Part shown: positions 25,108 to 31,947 of the stretch, one piece after another | Position numbering within the stretch: the first letter of the stretch is position 1 | Layout of the letters: each line of letters opens with the position of its first letter | Assembly: GCF_002979475.1 (NCBI RefSeq) | Contig: NZ_PCOY01000031.1 | Span: 1 to 33,274, forward strand | Origin: Microbacterium sp. MYb62 | GTDB lineage: Bacteria > Actinomycetota > Actinomycetes > Actinomycetales > Microbacteriaceae | Direction of reading: 5' to 3' | DNA length: 33,274 bases | Notes under the pieces: generated by a model | The model's input: the letters and a program-made list of their open reading frames with translations, nothing else | Database searches by the model: none | Told to the model about the DNA's origin: nothing | Translations under genes and position numbers: made by a program

Positions 25108-25692
25108 TCATGCGGCAAGGTCGAGAGCGACGAGGGTGCGGCCGGGCTTGAGCTCGGTCTTCTCGGTGAAGCCGGCCGCGAGGAAGGTGCCGAGCGTGCC
25201 ATGGAACAGTTCGTTGGCGCGCTGCTTCTCCCCGCCGGTGTCGACGGGGTAGCCCTCGATCAACCGTGCTCCGGATTCGCGGGCGTAGTCGACTGCCGCG
25301 GTGAGGAGCTCACGGTTCAGTCCTTCGCCGCGATGCTCCCGCCGCACGACGAAGCACGTGACGGCCCAGACCGACTCGTCATCGAAGGGCTCTGTCGTCG
25401 CCGCCGCGATGATCCTCGTGCGCGGAACGCGTGCCTGTCTCGTGCGCGGGCCGATGCGGATCCAGCCGGCGGCCTCACCGTCGACGTACGCGATGAGTCC
25501 GGGTGGTGGGCCCTCGCCGATCTCGGCGCGGAGCATCTCGGTGCGCTGCGGCGTCGTCGTCGCGTTCCAATCCTTGTTGCTCAGCACCGGCCAGATGCAC
25601 TGGCAGCTGGCGCCGTCGCCGCCCCCCGTGAGCGCGTGCTGGACATCATCCCAGCGGGCGGTCGTCGCCACCTCGGTCGTGATCGTCACCAT
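25108..25692 (-). CDS. GNAT-family N-acetyltransferase
   Basis: 194 residues. The acetyl-CoA-binding motif A is clear at ~115-135 (CFVVRREHRGEGLNRELLTAAVDYA, with the R-x-x-G-x-G core). An N-terminal SCQCIWP motif with paired Cys occurs in a group of GNAT proteins of unknown substrate. ATG 25692 has a TAGCGT hexamer 6 nt upstream, the same -10 as its downstream neighbour, so both are predicted leaderless. The target could be a small molecule, a drug or a protein; the sequence does not say. Confidence 0.85.
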   Translation of the reverse strand: MVTITTEVATTARWDDVQHALTGGGDGASCQCIWPVLSNKDWNATTTPQRTEMLRAEIGEGPPPGLIAYVDGEAAGWIRIGPRTRQARVPRTRIIAAATTEPFDDESVWAVTCFVVRREHRGEGLNRELLTAAVDYARESGARLIEGYPVDTGGEKQRANELFHGTLGTFLAAGFTEKTELKPGRTLVALDLAA

Positions 25693-25698
25693 GCCGCG

Positions 25699-25704
25699 AC
25701 GCTA
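25699..25704 (-). promoter_or_regulatory. -10 element of leaderless GNAT gene promoter
   Basis: Minus-strand TAGCGT, then CGCGGC, then ATG at 25692. TTGCGG 17 nt further upstream is a partial -35 match. Confidence 0.55.
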
Positions 25705-25761
25705 CGCCGGACATCCGACACCCGCAACGCCGCCGGTTCGCAGAGGCGCCCGGGATGAGGC

Positions 25762-25767
25762 TAAGAT
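25762..25767 (+). promoter_or_regulatory. -10 element of the tRNA-Pro promoter
   Basis: TAAGAT lies 32 nt upstream of the mature tRNA 5' end, leaving a short 5' leader for RNase P. The -35 region is not clear. Confidence 0.5.
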
Positions 25768-25799
25768 AGGGGAGTTGCCTGCGCGAGAGCACAGGACAA

Positions 25800-25876
<77 letters not shown>

Positions 25877-25879
25877 GAT

Positions 25880-25913
25880 AAGGCCCGGAAACTCGCAAGA
25901 GTCTCCGGGCCTT
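25880..25913 (+). terminator. tRNA-Pro intrinsic terminator
   Basis: A 15-bp stem with one mismatch (AAGGCCCGGAAACTC paired with GAGTCTCCGGGCCTT) encloses a GCAA tetraloop. The run of T after the stem is short (CTT within the arm), typical of GC-rich genomes. Confidence 0.85.
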
Positions 25914-26063
25914 CTGCATGTCCCGGGCACGCCACCCCCTCCCGAACCGGGTTGCCGGTTACCGCCTCCGAGGTGCACATAGGCTTGGCACAGGCCCGTG
26001 TCCTTGTATCCCGCGTTGCCGGATCGCGGGGATGGCGCGCGGTTGGGCGGTGCTCCGACGTCG
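25914..26063. other. Intergenic stretch after tRNA-Pro with no supported gene
   Basis: No convincing coding frame, promoter or RNA was seen here. If the 84-codon frame at 26064 is not a gene, the empty stretch extends to the promoter at 26311. No repeat of the tRNA 3' end, which would mark an attachment site, was found in the window. Confidence 0.5.
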
Positions 26064-26318
26064 GTGATCGAGACACATCCACTGCTGAAGGCGCATCGGT
26101 ATCTGCTGACTCTCGCCGCGGGCTCTGCGTCGTGGGCAGGCAGCCGTGAGGTGTCGGTGGTGTTGCGTGACGGCTTCCGCATCGAAGACGAGGATGTCGT
26201 CTATCCGGACATGGCGATGCGGGCGATCGTCCAAGACCCCTCGCCGCGTGGCGGGCGGGACGACCTGGGGTGGCCGAGCTTGCAGCTCGTAGTCCTCGAA
26301 GCGCTGTGGATAAGCTGA
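26064..26318 (+). CDS. Uncertain small protein or gene remnant
   Basis: An 84-residue frame starting at GTG 26064 (VIETHPLLKAHRYLLTLAAG) and ending LEALWIS. The amino-acid composition looks protein-like (FRIEDEDVVYPDMAMRAIV, LGWPSLQLVVLEAL) but there is no ribosome binding site or -10 hexamer in place. The frame stays open upstream to 25998 in less protein-like sequence. It could be the 3' remnant of a gene disrupted near the tRNA, or a real small partner of the gene at 26323, whose promoter lies inside its last codons. No family recognised. Confidence 0.35.
   Translation: MIETHPLLKAHRYLLTLAAGSASWAGSREVSVVLRDGFRIEDEDVVYPDMAMRAIVQDPSPRGGRDDLGWPSLQLVVLEALWIS
26311..26316 (+). promoter_or_regulatory. 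-10 element of a leaderless promoter
   Basis: TAAGCT, then GATCCC, then GTG at 26323. It drives the pair at 26323 and 26751. Confidence 0.5.
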
Positions 26319-26322
26319 TCCC

Positions 26323-26754
26323 GTGGGAATCGTGACGCAGGGGCGGCTCACGTTCCGCACGGTGTGGGGTGGTCCATCGCCGCAGGCGGGCTTCATCGAG
26401 GAGCTCGGGCGGATCAAGCAGCACCTGCGCACGGTGGAATTCTCATATCACTTCGACCTCTTCCTGACGGTCGGTGGCGAGATCACGCCGGTGCCAGGGC
26501 CGTCGGGGTTGCGGAACCCGCGAGTGTCTCCGTCGCGACGAACCGTCACCGGAGAGATCCGGATCAGTGACGACGAGGTCAGCGCCGCCTCTGATCCGGT
26601 CGCCTTCCTGCGGCAGACGATCCACCGGGCAGTCACCGATCTCATCGGACGGGTCGCCGCTCGTGACCGTGCCTTCGACGCGGACGCTGAGCAACAGAAG
26701 ATCGCGTTCCTCATCGATGAAGATCCGGCCGCTGCCGACAGGATGAGCCCGTGA
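26323..26754 (+). CDS. Hypothetical protein, first gene of a pair with a pentapeptide-repeat protein
   Basis: 143 residues, starting MGIVTQGRLTFRTVWGG. It contains a probable beta-rich N-terminal half (RTVEFSYHFDLFLTVGGEITPV) and a helical C-terminal half (PVAFLRQTIHRAVTDLIGRVAARD) with an acidic end. No signal peptide or membrane helix is present and no family is recognised; size and layout are like small immunity proteins. GTG 26323 is supported by the TAAGCT hexamer 6 nt upstream. The stop overlaps the next GTG by 4 nt, so both proteins are probably made together. Confidence 0.72.
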   Translation: MGIVTQGRLTFRTVWGGPSPQAGFIEELGRIKQHLRTVEFSYHFDLFLTVGGEITPVPGPSGLRNPRVSPSRRTVTGEIRISDDEVSAASDPVAFLRQTIHRAVTDLIGRVAARDRAFDADAEQQKIAFLIDEDPAAADRMSP

Positions 26755-27509
26755 AAGACCGTGGCATCGCCGAGCTGTCACGCCGATGGACACCTGATCG
26801 GCTGGCTGCGCTGCAGGAGCAGGTGCTGCAGCAGGCTCGCATCGTGAAAGGTCCGCATCGGTTCGACACCGACTGGCCGGAGACGGACGAGAGTCGGCTC
26901 GACCTGCGCGGCGTGAAAGCGGGGCGTGACGGCCTGCAGTTCCGGTTCATCACATTGTCCCGCGCCGATTTCCGCCATGCTCGAGGCCGCCTGATGTTCT
27001 TCGAGTCAGAGCTCTCCGACTGTCTGTTCGATTCTGCATCGCTCACCGGGCAACCCCGTTTCGACCGCAGCTTCGTGCGATGCAGTTTCCGTGCTTCGTC
27101 GCTGAAGGGACTGGCGATCGGGTCGAAGGTCACCGAGTGCGACTTCACCGGTGCGGATCTGCGCACGATGAGGTCGTCGCCGAACACTCGATTCGAGCGC
27201 TGCCTGTTCGACGGCGCCGACCTCAGCGGCGCAGACTTCTCGGATGCCACGTTCGAAGACTGCACGTTCGTCGATGCGACGTTCTCCGCGAGCACGAGCT
27301 TCACCCGGTGCGCATTCGTGAACACGTCCGTCACGTTCGGTCTCGCACGTGTGACATGCTCACGTCGGGAGGGCGAGCCGATGCCGGACCAATGGGATGG
27401 CGAGGAGCACGCCGACGCCACGCGTGCAGCGTACGCGCGGCGCTACGCGCGCGCCGCTGCTGCAGGGCGTGCGGACGATCTGCCCCTGGACCCGGACGTC
27501 GCGGGCTAA
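26751..27509 (+). CDS. Pentapeptide-repeat protein
   Basis: 252 residues. Residues ~50-200 contain pentapeptide-type repeats with a central Leu or Phe: SRADFRHARG, SDCLFDSASLTG, TECDFTGADLRT, ERCLFDGADLSGADFSDATFEDCTFVDATF, TRCAFVNTS. Such sequences fold as a right-handed quadrilateral beta-helix. Known members include DNA-gyrase-protecting proteins and predicted immunity proteins. A helical N-terminal cap (RRWTPDRLAALQEQVLQQA) and an Ala/Arg-rich C-terminal helix flank it. GTG 26751 overlaps the upstream stop (GTGA). Its TAA overlaps the TAG of the convergent gene at 27506-27509. Confidence 0.82.
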   Translation: MKDRGIAELSRRWTPDRLAALQEQVLQQARIVKGPHRFDTDWPETDESRLDLRGVKAGRDGLQFRFITLSRADFRHARGRLMFFESELSDCLFDSASLTGQPRFDRSFVRCSFRASSLKGLAIGSKVTECDFTGADLRTMRSSPNTRFERCLFDGADLSGADFSDATFEDCTFVDATFSASTSFTRCAFVNTSVTFGLARVTCSRREGEPMPDQWDGEEHADATRAAYARRYARAAAAGRADDLPLDPDVAG

Positions 27510-28042
27510 GGGCTGAGCGTCGCGTCGGAGACGTGGGTGCCGTCGAACAGTAGTCTCTCGACGATCCTGTTCCGTGCTGTCGGCCGCGCGATGATGTACC
27601 TCAGCAGATCCTCGAAGTCGGAGAACACGACCACCGCCTCTTCGAACTCCGGCTCCGTTCCGTGGACGACTGCTCCATCGTCTCGCACTGCCAGGTACTC
27701 GTAACCGTCGCGAACGGAAAGCAGGATGGGCACGTGACGTTCCCAGAAACGGGAGACCGCGATCGCCTCGTCATCCGTTGTCGCAGCCTGGGCACTCAGC
27801 TGTTCGAACTCGTTCCACGCGAACGCACCTTCCGCGCCGGTCGAGTAGTCGGAGCGGGACAAGAACCACACGGACTCGTCTGAGTCCGACAGCAGCGAGA
27901 ACGAGGACACCCAGCGGATCACCGGTTCGGGCGCCGGGTGCAGCGCGGAGGGAACACCCTCTTCCGCGGACCGCGGCGGCTCATACATCCACCCGGCTTC
28001 CTGCAAGGATTTGGCCGTGCGCCGGAGGAGTCCCTTCGTCAT
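27506..28042 (-). CDS. SUKH (SMI1/KNR4)-like protein
   Basis: 178 residues from ATG 28042 (MTKGLLRRTAKSL). The C-terminal half, FWERHVPILLSVRDGYEYLAVRDDGAVVHG then VFSDFEDLLRYI, resembles the end of SMI1/KNR4 (SUKH) domains, which in bacteria are mostly immunity proteins against secreted nuclease or other toxins. The N-terminal half is divergent, so the assignment is moderate. ATG 28042 has GGTGA 7 nt upstream. A GTG at 28093, overlapping the LRR gene by 14 nt, is an alternative that lacks a ribosome binding site. It follows the LRR gene on the same strand with a 37-nt gap. Confidence 0.68.
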   Translation of the reverse strand: MTKGLLRRTAKSLQEAGWMYEPPRSAEEGVPSALHPAPEPVIRWVSSFSLLSDSDESVWFLSRSDYSTGAEGAFAWNEFEQLSAQAATTDDEAIAVSRFWERHVPILLSVRDGYEYLAVRDDGAVVHGTEPEFEEAVVVFSDFEDLLRYIIARPTARNRIVERLLFDGTHVSDATLSP

Positions 28043-28079
28043 GTCGTCGTCACCGAGCACATTCTCTCCGGGCAGGCGG

Positions 28080-28928
28080 TCACGTGGTCGCACCTGTGTT
28101 GGCCCATTCCAGCGTCGACAACGTCGCCTCGACGCTCTTGAGGCCGATGTTCCCGCAGCCGACCAGGGTGACCCTTCGCAGCCGGGGGAGGTCGTTGAGG
28201 GCGGCGATGCCGGTGATCTTCTTGCAGTACTGGATGTTCACGATCTCGAGTTGCTGGAGAGCAGCCAGCTCCGAGATGTCGCCCAGAGCGGTGAGGTTCT
28301 TCAACCGCAACGACTCCAACTGGGGGAGCGCACCGATCCCGGTGAGGCTCGTCAGCGTGCGGCCACCGATCAGTCCGAGACGGCGAAGCCCGACCGGTTC
28401 GACGAGGCGGAAGATCTCCTCGTCGGTGGGCACGTTCAACAGGTTCAGTTCTTCGAGCGGCAGTTCGAGCGCCTGCCGCACATTGCTCAGAGATCTCTGC
28501 GGGTAGAGGGAGAGGGCCCGGAGCGTGGGGAAGTGCTCGTTTCTGAATCGGAAGGGTTCGCCGACGTAGAGGGTCTTCAGGTTCGGCACCACCACATCCG
28601 GCCACGCCAGGGTCCGTTCGCCGACGTGCACGGAGAGCTCCTCCAGGCTCTCCGGGAGATCGCCCTGCCGCAGTTGCGTGACGACAGTGGGGAGGACGCG
28701 CCCCGGCCCGATGCTGAGGGCTTTCAACCTCGTCATCGCTGTGATGATCTCAGGGAGACGGTCGATGGGCCCGTCAAGGGGAGACCACAGGTGCACATCG
28801 GTGATGCGCGACAGCTGCTCGGCGTCGTAGGGCTGGTCGTAGAAGACGAGGTCTCGGTCAGGCACGTCGAATTGGTCCTGGTGCGCGCTGTGCAACACCA
28901 TGGTCCGCGTGCCCGTTGACGCCCTCAT
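28080..28928 (-). CDS. Leucine-rich-repeat protein
   Basis: 282 residues. From ~residue 55 on there are repeats of the form LPEIITAMTRLKALSIGP, VPNLKTLYVGE, FPTLRALSLYP, LPLEELNLLNVP, LPQLESLRLKNLTALGDIS, LQQLEIVNIQYCKKITGIAALNDLPRLRRVTLVGC. Roughly nine to ten repeats are visible, with no signal peptide, so the protein is cytoplasmic. ATG 28928 has AGGGG 7 nt upstream; Met 10 (MVLHSAHQ) is an alternative. Cytoplasmic bacterial LRR proteins paired with SUKH proteins are seen among immunity genes of polymorphic toxin loci, so that is a plausible but unproven role. No toxin gene is adjacent. Confidence 0.8.
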   Translation of the reverse strand: MRASTGTRTMVLHSAHQDQFDVPDRDLVFYDQPYDAEQLSRITDVHLWSPLDGPIDRLPEIITAMTRLKALSIGPGRVLPTVVTQLRQGDLPESLEELSVHVGERTLAWPDVVVPNLKTLYVGEPFRFRNEHFPTLRALSLYPQRSLSNVRQALELPLEELNLLNVPTDEEIFRLVEPVGLRRLGLIGGRTLTSLTGIGALPQLESLRLKNLTALGDISELAALQQLEIVNIQYCKKITGIAALNDLPRLRRVTLVGCGNIGLKSVEATLSTLEWANTGATT

Positions 28929-29059
28929 CCGCTCACCCCTGAATCCGACGGCTGTCGTCGACGCCGCACCTCAGGTTACCGGCGCATGCTGTCGTCGTCC
29001 CTGCCGCGCCGCGCCGGTCCCGCAGCGCCTGCGCACGCGTCGCGCGTCCTGGTCGTCGG

Positions 29060-29065
29060 GATAAT
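29060..29065 (+). promoter_or_regulatory. -10 element of a leaderless promoter
   Basis: GATAAT (five of six with TATAAT), then GGAGGG, then GTG at 29072. The GGAGGG is too close to the start to serve as a normal ribosome binding site. It lies in the 143-nt divergent gap opposite the LRR gene. Confidence 0.45.
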
Positions 29066-29071
29066 GGAGGG

Positions 29072-29758
29072 GTGACGTGGATTCAGGAGGTCGTGACCTA
29101 CGACGGATTGCCGACCTCGGCGGGAGGCGCGCACTCGCTTCGCACCAAGAAGCCCCGCACGGCCTACGAGAGCGTGCAGGCGTTCCTGGATGCCACCGGC
29201 GTGACGATCGGTGCACCGGAGACGTCCTTCCAGCTCTGGGCAGGAGGTCCGCCCGACGTCGCAGGCCGCTTCGAAGACTTCGCGGCAGCGCGCCTCGGCG
29301 GACCGCAGAGCCGGCAGCGCACGCACACCGTGTGGCGGGTTCGCTCCGATGACGTCGATGCCACGCTCGAGGCCCTGAGCAGTGCTGATGCGGGAGCGGT
29401 GACCGGCCACGGCCATCCGCTGGCCTCGCTGGTCTGGACCGCGCAAGTGGCTCTGGTCGATCCCTCGACAGGAGCGCCCTACGAGGGGATCGACGCGGAT
29501 GCGTTCGGTCGGTTCGCGGTGGATGGTTATGGGCGCCTCCTCGGCGCGTCCGGGGTGCGTGCCACGTTCGGCACGACGGCCTCCTCGCTCGCGCTCTGGC
29601 TCGGATTCCCCGCCGACGACCGGTTGCATGAGGCGGCCGCTCACGTGCAGAAGCACCTGCCCTTCCGTCTGTCGGCGAAGCACTGGCGCCGGTGGCGCGC
29701 CACGAAAGACGGGCAGTCCTACCGGGCGACGAAGATCACGTCTCCACTGGTGTCGTGA
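29072..29758 (+). CDS. Hypothetical protein, first of an unknown pair
   Basis: 228 residues starting MTWIQEVVTYDGL. No signal peptide, membrane helix or known motif is visible. The middle is mixed alpha/beta (AYESVQAFLDATGVTIGA, RTHTVWRVRSDDVDATLEAL), and the C-terminus is basic and Trp/His-rich (LPFRLSAKHWRRWRATKDG), as in proteins that touch nucleic acids or acidic partners. It overlaps the next gene by 4 nt (GTGA), so the two form an operon. It starts 143 nt from the divergent LRR gene. Function unknown. Confidence 0.72.
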   Translation: MTWIQEVVTYDGLPTSAGGAHSLRTKKPRTAYESVQAFLDATGVTIGAPETSFQLWAGGPPDVAGRFEDFAAARLGGPQSRQRTHTVWRVRSDDVDATLEALSSADAGAVTGHGHPLASLVWTAQVALVDPSTGAPYEGIDADAFGRFAVDGYGRLLGASGVRATFGTTASSLALWLGFPADDRLHEAAAHVQKHLPFRLSAKHWRRWRATKDGQSYRATKITSPLVS

Positions 29759-30333
29759 GCACACCGTCGAAGCTCCATCGGCTCTGCCTCTTCATGACGC
29801 CCGCGGATGAAGCAGAGTTCAGCGACGCGGTGCGAACCAGCCTTCCCGCGGTGAGGTTCGTCGATGCGACTCAACAACCCGAGACACACACCCCGACGTT
29901 TCGCTCATCACTGAGTGAATGCGCAGGCCCTCACGTCACCCTCGTGGACACGAGCATCATCTCGGAGAGCAAGTTCCACCGTGACTATGTGGTGCGTCAC
30001 CCGTCCGGTCGGGGGTGGGTGTACGCGATCGTCGGCACCGGCCTCGCGAGCCTCGTGCGGTCACGTTCCGAGGATGACTGCTTGTGGAACGGCGAGCTGC
30101 GGGCATCGGTGCCGGCAGAGGACAGCCGCACCGCGGAGTACGTTCGCGAACTGATGCGTGTGGCGCGCACCGGCGGGACGGGCGTGTTCGCGGTCGACCC
30201 GATGACGAGGAACATCGCGCATCGCGCGGAGAGGAACTTCATCGCGTGGCCGGATGCCGCAGCCGGTTTCGGGGCGAAGGAGGCCCCGTCGCTCACCAAC
30301 GGCCCGACGGCGTGGTTCACCATCGATCGCTGA
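29755..30333 (+). CDS. Hypothetical protein, second of an unknown pair
   Basis: 192 residues from GTG 29755 (VSTPSKLHRLCLFMTPADE). The start was chosen because it overlaps the preceding stop as GTGA; an in-frame start at 29692 would overlap by 67 nt. No domain is recognised. The sequence is mixed alpha/beta and cytoplasmic, with a patch of Trp-containing segments (GRGWVYAIVGTGLASLV, RNFIAWPDAAAG, GPTAWFTIDR). Size and setting are compatible with a small accessory or immunity-type protein, but this is only context. The gene is convergent with the SDR gene across a 71-nt gap. Confidence 0.7.
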   Translation: MSTPSKLHRLCLFMTPADEAEFSDAVRTSLPAVRFVDATQQPETHTPTFRSSLSECAGPHVTLVDTSIISESKFHRDYVVRHPSGRGWVYAIVGTGLASLVRSRSEDDCLWNGELRASVPAEDSRTAEYVRELMRVARTGGTGVFAVDPMTRNIAHRAERNFIAWPDAAAGFGAKEAPSLTNGPTAWFTIDR

Positions 30334-30404
30334 TGAGCCACGGTCCCGCGTCCAAATCCCACAGCAGAGCGTCACCCTTCTCGCTCCCCGAAGCGTGAAT
30401 GCAG

Positions 30405-31205
30405 CTACTCGCGGCGGGGGTTGTACTTCGCTTCGAGGTAGTCCTTCCAGGTTCGCGAGCCGCGACCGCCGTTCCGGGTGGTGAGCGCGCCTGAGCGGAA
30501 TGCCCTGCCGAGCTTGCCGGGGATCCGCAGATGCAGGATTCGTCGCCTGCGGTTGGTGGCTTCGGTCCACTCGGTGAGCGCTTGGTCCAGGCCGAGGCGC
30601 TCGGGCCCGGCGAACTCGACCCGCTCCACCGAGGGCTCTTCGAGGAGGACGCGGAGTAGTTCCGGAGCGATGTCGTCGGTGTCCACGGGCTGCGCGACGA
30701 CATTTCTGTCGCTGATCAAGGCCCCCAGCCGGGACATGCCGGTGAACGCCTGATCGAGGAACTCATGGAACTGCGCAAGCCGCACCACCGTGGTGTTGAT
30801 CGGCGACGCGTGAACGAGCTGTTCGGTGGCGAGTTTGATCTGGAAGTAGGCCCAGGGGATCTGGTCGCATCCGATGATCGATGTGTAGATGAGTCGGGAG
30901 ACACCAGCGGACTCGGCGGCTTTCAGCAGGTTCCGCGTGCCATCGAGTTCGACCGCCTTGGTGTACCGACCCTGGTATGGCGCCGAGGCGAGATGGATGA
31001 TCGCATCGATGCCCTCAGCAGCTTCTCGGAGACCTGCCCCGGTGCTCAGGTCGCCGACGACCCGCTCGAGTCGGACTTCGGGTTCCCGTGGACCGCGCGA
31101 CAGTGCTCGCACCGTCAGGCCGGCCGCCTGCAGATGGGAGACGGCAGCTCGGCCGAGTCTTCCCGTTGCGCCGGTGACGAGGATCTGGGGTCGTGCCTCG
31201 TTCAT
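30405..31205 (-). CDS. NAD(P)-binding SDR/NmrA-like epimerase or reductase
   Basis: 266 residues, an atypical/extended SDR of the NmrA-like type. The nucleotide-binding motif ILVTGATGRLGRAAV lies at ~8-22. VVGDLSTGAGL, IIHLASAPYQGRYTKAVELDGTRNLLKAAESAGVSRLIYTS and AYFQIKLATEQLV follow; the last replaces the classical YxxxK with a FxxxK-type sequence, common in NmrA-like members with no or altered catalysis. The substrate is unknown. ATG 31205 overlaps the tetR stop (ATGA), so the enzyme is co-expressed with, and presumably repressed by, that regulator. Confidence 0.87.
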   Translation of the reverse strand: MNEARPQILVTGATGRLGRAAVSHLQAAGLTVRALSRGPREPEVRLERVVGDLSTGAGLREAAEGIDAIIHLASAPYQGRYTKAVELDGTRNLLKAAESAGVSRLIYTSIIGCDQIPWAYFQIKLATEQLVHASPINTTVVRLAQFHEFLDQAFTGMSRLGALISDRNVVAQPVDTDDIAPELLRVLLEEPSVERVEFAGPERLGLDQALTEWTEATNRRRRILHLRIPGKLGRAFRSGALTTRNGGRGSRTWKDYLEAKYNPRRE

Positions 31206-31804
31206 GCTCGGTCTCGTTGCGGTGAGCTCTGGGTGGGATGCTGTGCGCTGCCGAGAGCCTGCGCCAGCGTGTCGAACGCGACGGTGAGAGCATCCGCGCG
31301 GGGAAGCGTTGCCGGGCGAATCGCCGCCGCCACGGAGAGCCCCTTGACGAGAGCCATGAACAGGTCTGCGGCAGGCTTGACGGCTGAACCTTCGGTGTCC
31401 TCGCCGAGGAGTGCGGTGACGTGATCGTGCCAGACGTCGAGTGCGGCGTTTCTCTCGGTGAGTTCCGTCGATGCCTGCGGCGCGACGAGGACGCTGCAGC
31501 TCGCGAGTGCACGGAACGTCGCGTCTTCCTGCAGGAGCTTCACGTATTGCGTGAGGAGATGTGCGAGTGAGGTATCGCCGGAGAAGAGCTTGTCGGCGTA
31601 GCTCGCCCACCCCCACTCCAGCGCCTGCTCCAGAAGCGCCAGTTTCGAACGGAAGTGATGATGCAAGGCCCCGCGAGTCACTCCCGCTCGGGCGGCGACA
31701 CTCTCGAGCGTCGCGCCGCCCCAGCCCTGGGACTCGAACTCCCGCAGCGCGGCTTCGAGCAGGCCGACCCGCGTGCGCTCTGCGTCCTCTGCTGTCCTTC
31801 TCAT
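31202..31804 (-). CDS. TetR/AcrR-family transcriptional regulator
   Basis: 200 residues. The N-terminal helix-turn-helix is clear: TRVGLLEAALREFESQGWGGATLESVAARAGVTRGALHHHFRSKLALLEQAL at ~10-62. The C-terminal ligand-binding domain is the TetR_C AcrR-like kind (LLTQYVKLLQEDATFRALASC...). ATG 31804 forms part of a 28-bp inverted repeat that also covers the TAGCTT -10 hexamer, so it should repress its own leaderless transcript and that of the downstream SDR gene. The inducer is unknown. Confidence 0.92.
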   Translation of the reverse strand: MRRTAEDAERTRVGLLEAALREFESQGWGGATLESVAARAGVTRGALHHHFRSKLALLEQALEWGWASYADKLFSGDTSLAHLLTQYVKLLQEDATFRALASCSVLVAPQASTELTERNAALDVWHDHVTALLGEDTEGSAVKPAADLFMALVKGLSVAAAIRPATLPRADALTVAFDTLAQALGSAQHPTQSSPQRDRA

Positions 31805-31829
31805 ACATACAAGCTAACACGTATGTATG
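31802..31829. promoter_or_regulatory. 28-bp inverted-repeat operator for the TetR regulator
   Basis: CATACATAC (31802-31810) and its exact reverse complement GTATGTATG (31821-31829) are separated by 10 nt. The total of 28 bp equals the length of the QacR-type site bound by two TetR-family dimers. It covers the start codon, the 6-nt spacer and the -10 element of tetR. Confidence 0.82.
31811..31816 (-). promoter_or_regulatory. -10 element of the leaderless tetR promoter
   Basis: Minus-strand TAGCTT, then GTATGT, then ATG at 31804. It sits in the spacer between the two operator half-sites. Confidence 0.6.
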
Positions 31830-31947
31830 ATCGAGGTCATCGTTGATGACGACCCGCCCCGAGTGTTGCCGACTTGCCCGTCTCGAACGGACCAGACGAT
31901 CGATCGCTCGTCAGCTCGACAGGGGGAACGTCAACACATGCGAAGCG

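Noticed and set aside
28387..28395. AGCCCGACC shared with the 3' end of tRNA-Pro, as a possible attachment-site repeat
   Set aside because: Nine matching bases inside the LRR gene are expected by chance in this GC-rich sequence, and no integrase gene is near.
30334..30404. Terminator sought between the convergent genes at 30333 and 30405
   Set aside because: Only a 4-bp stem was found; nothing strong enough to call.
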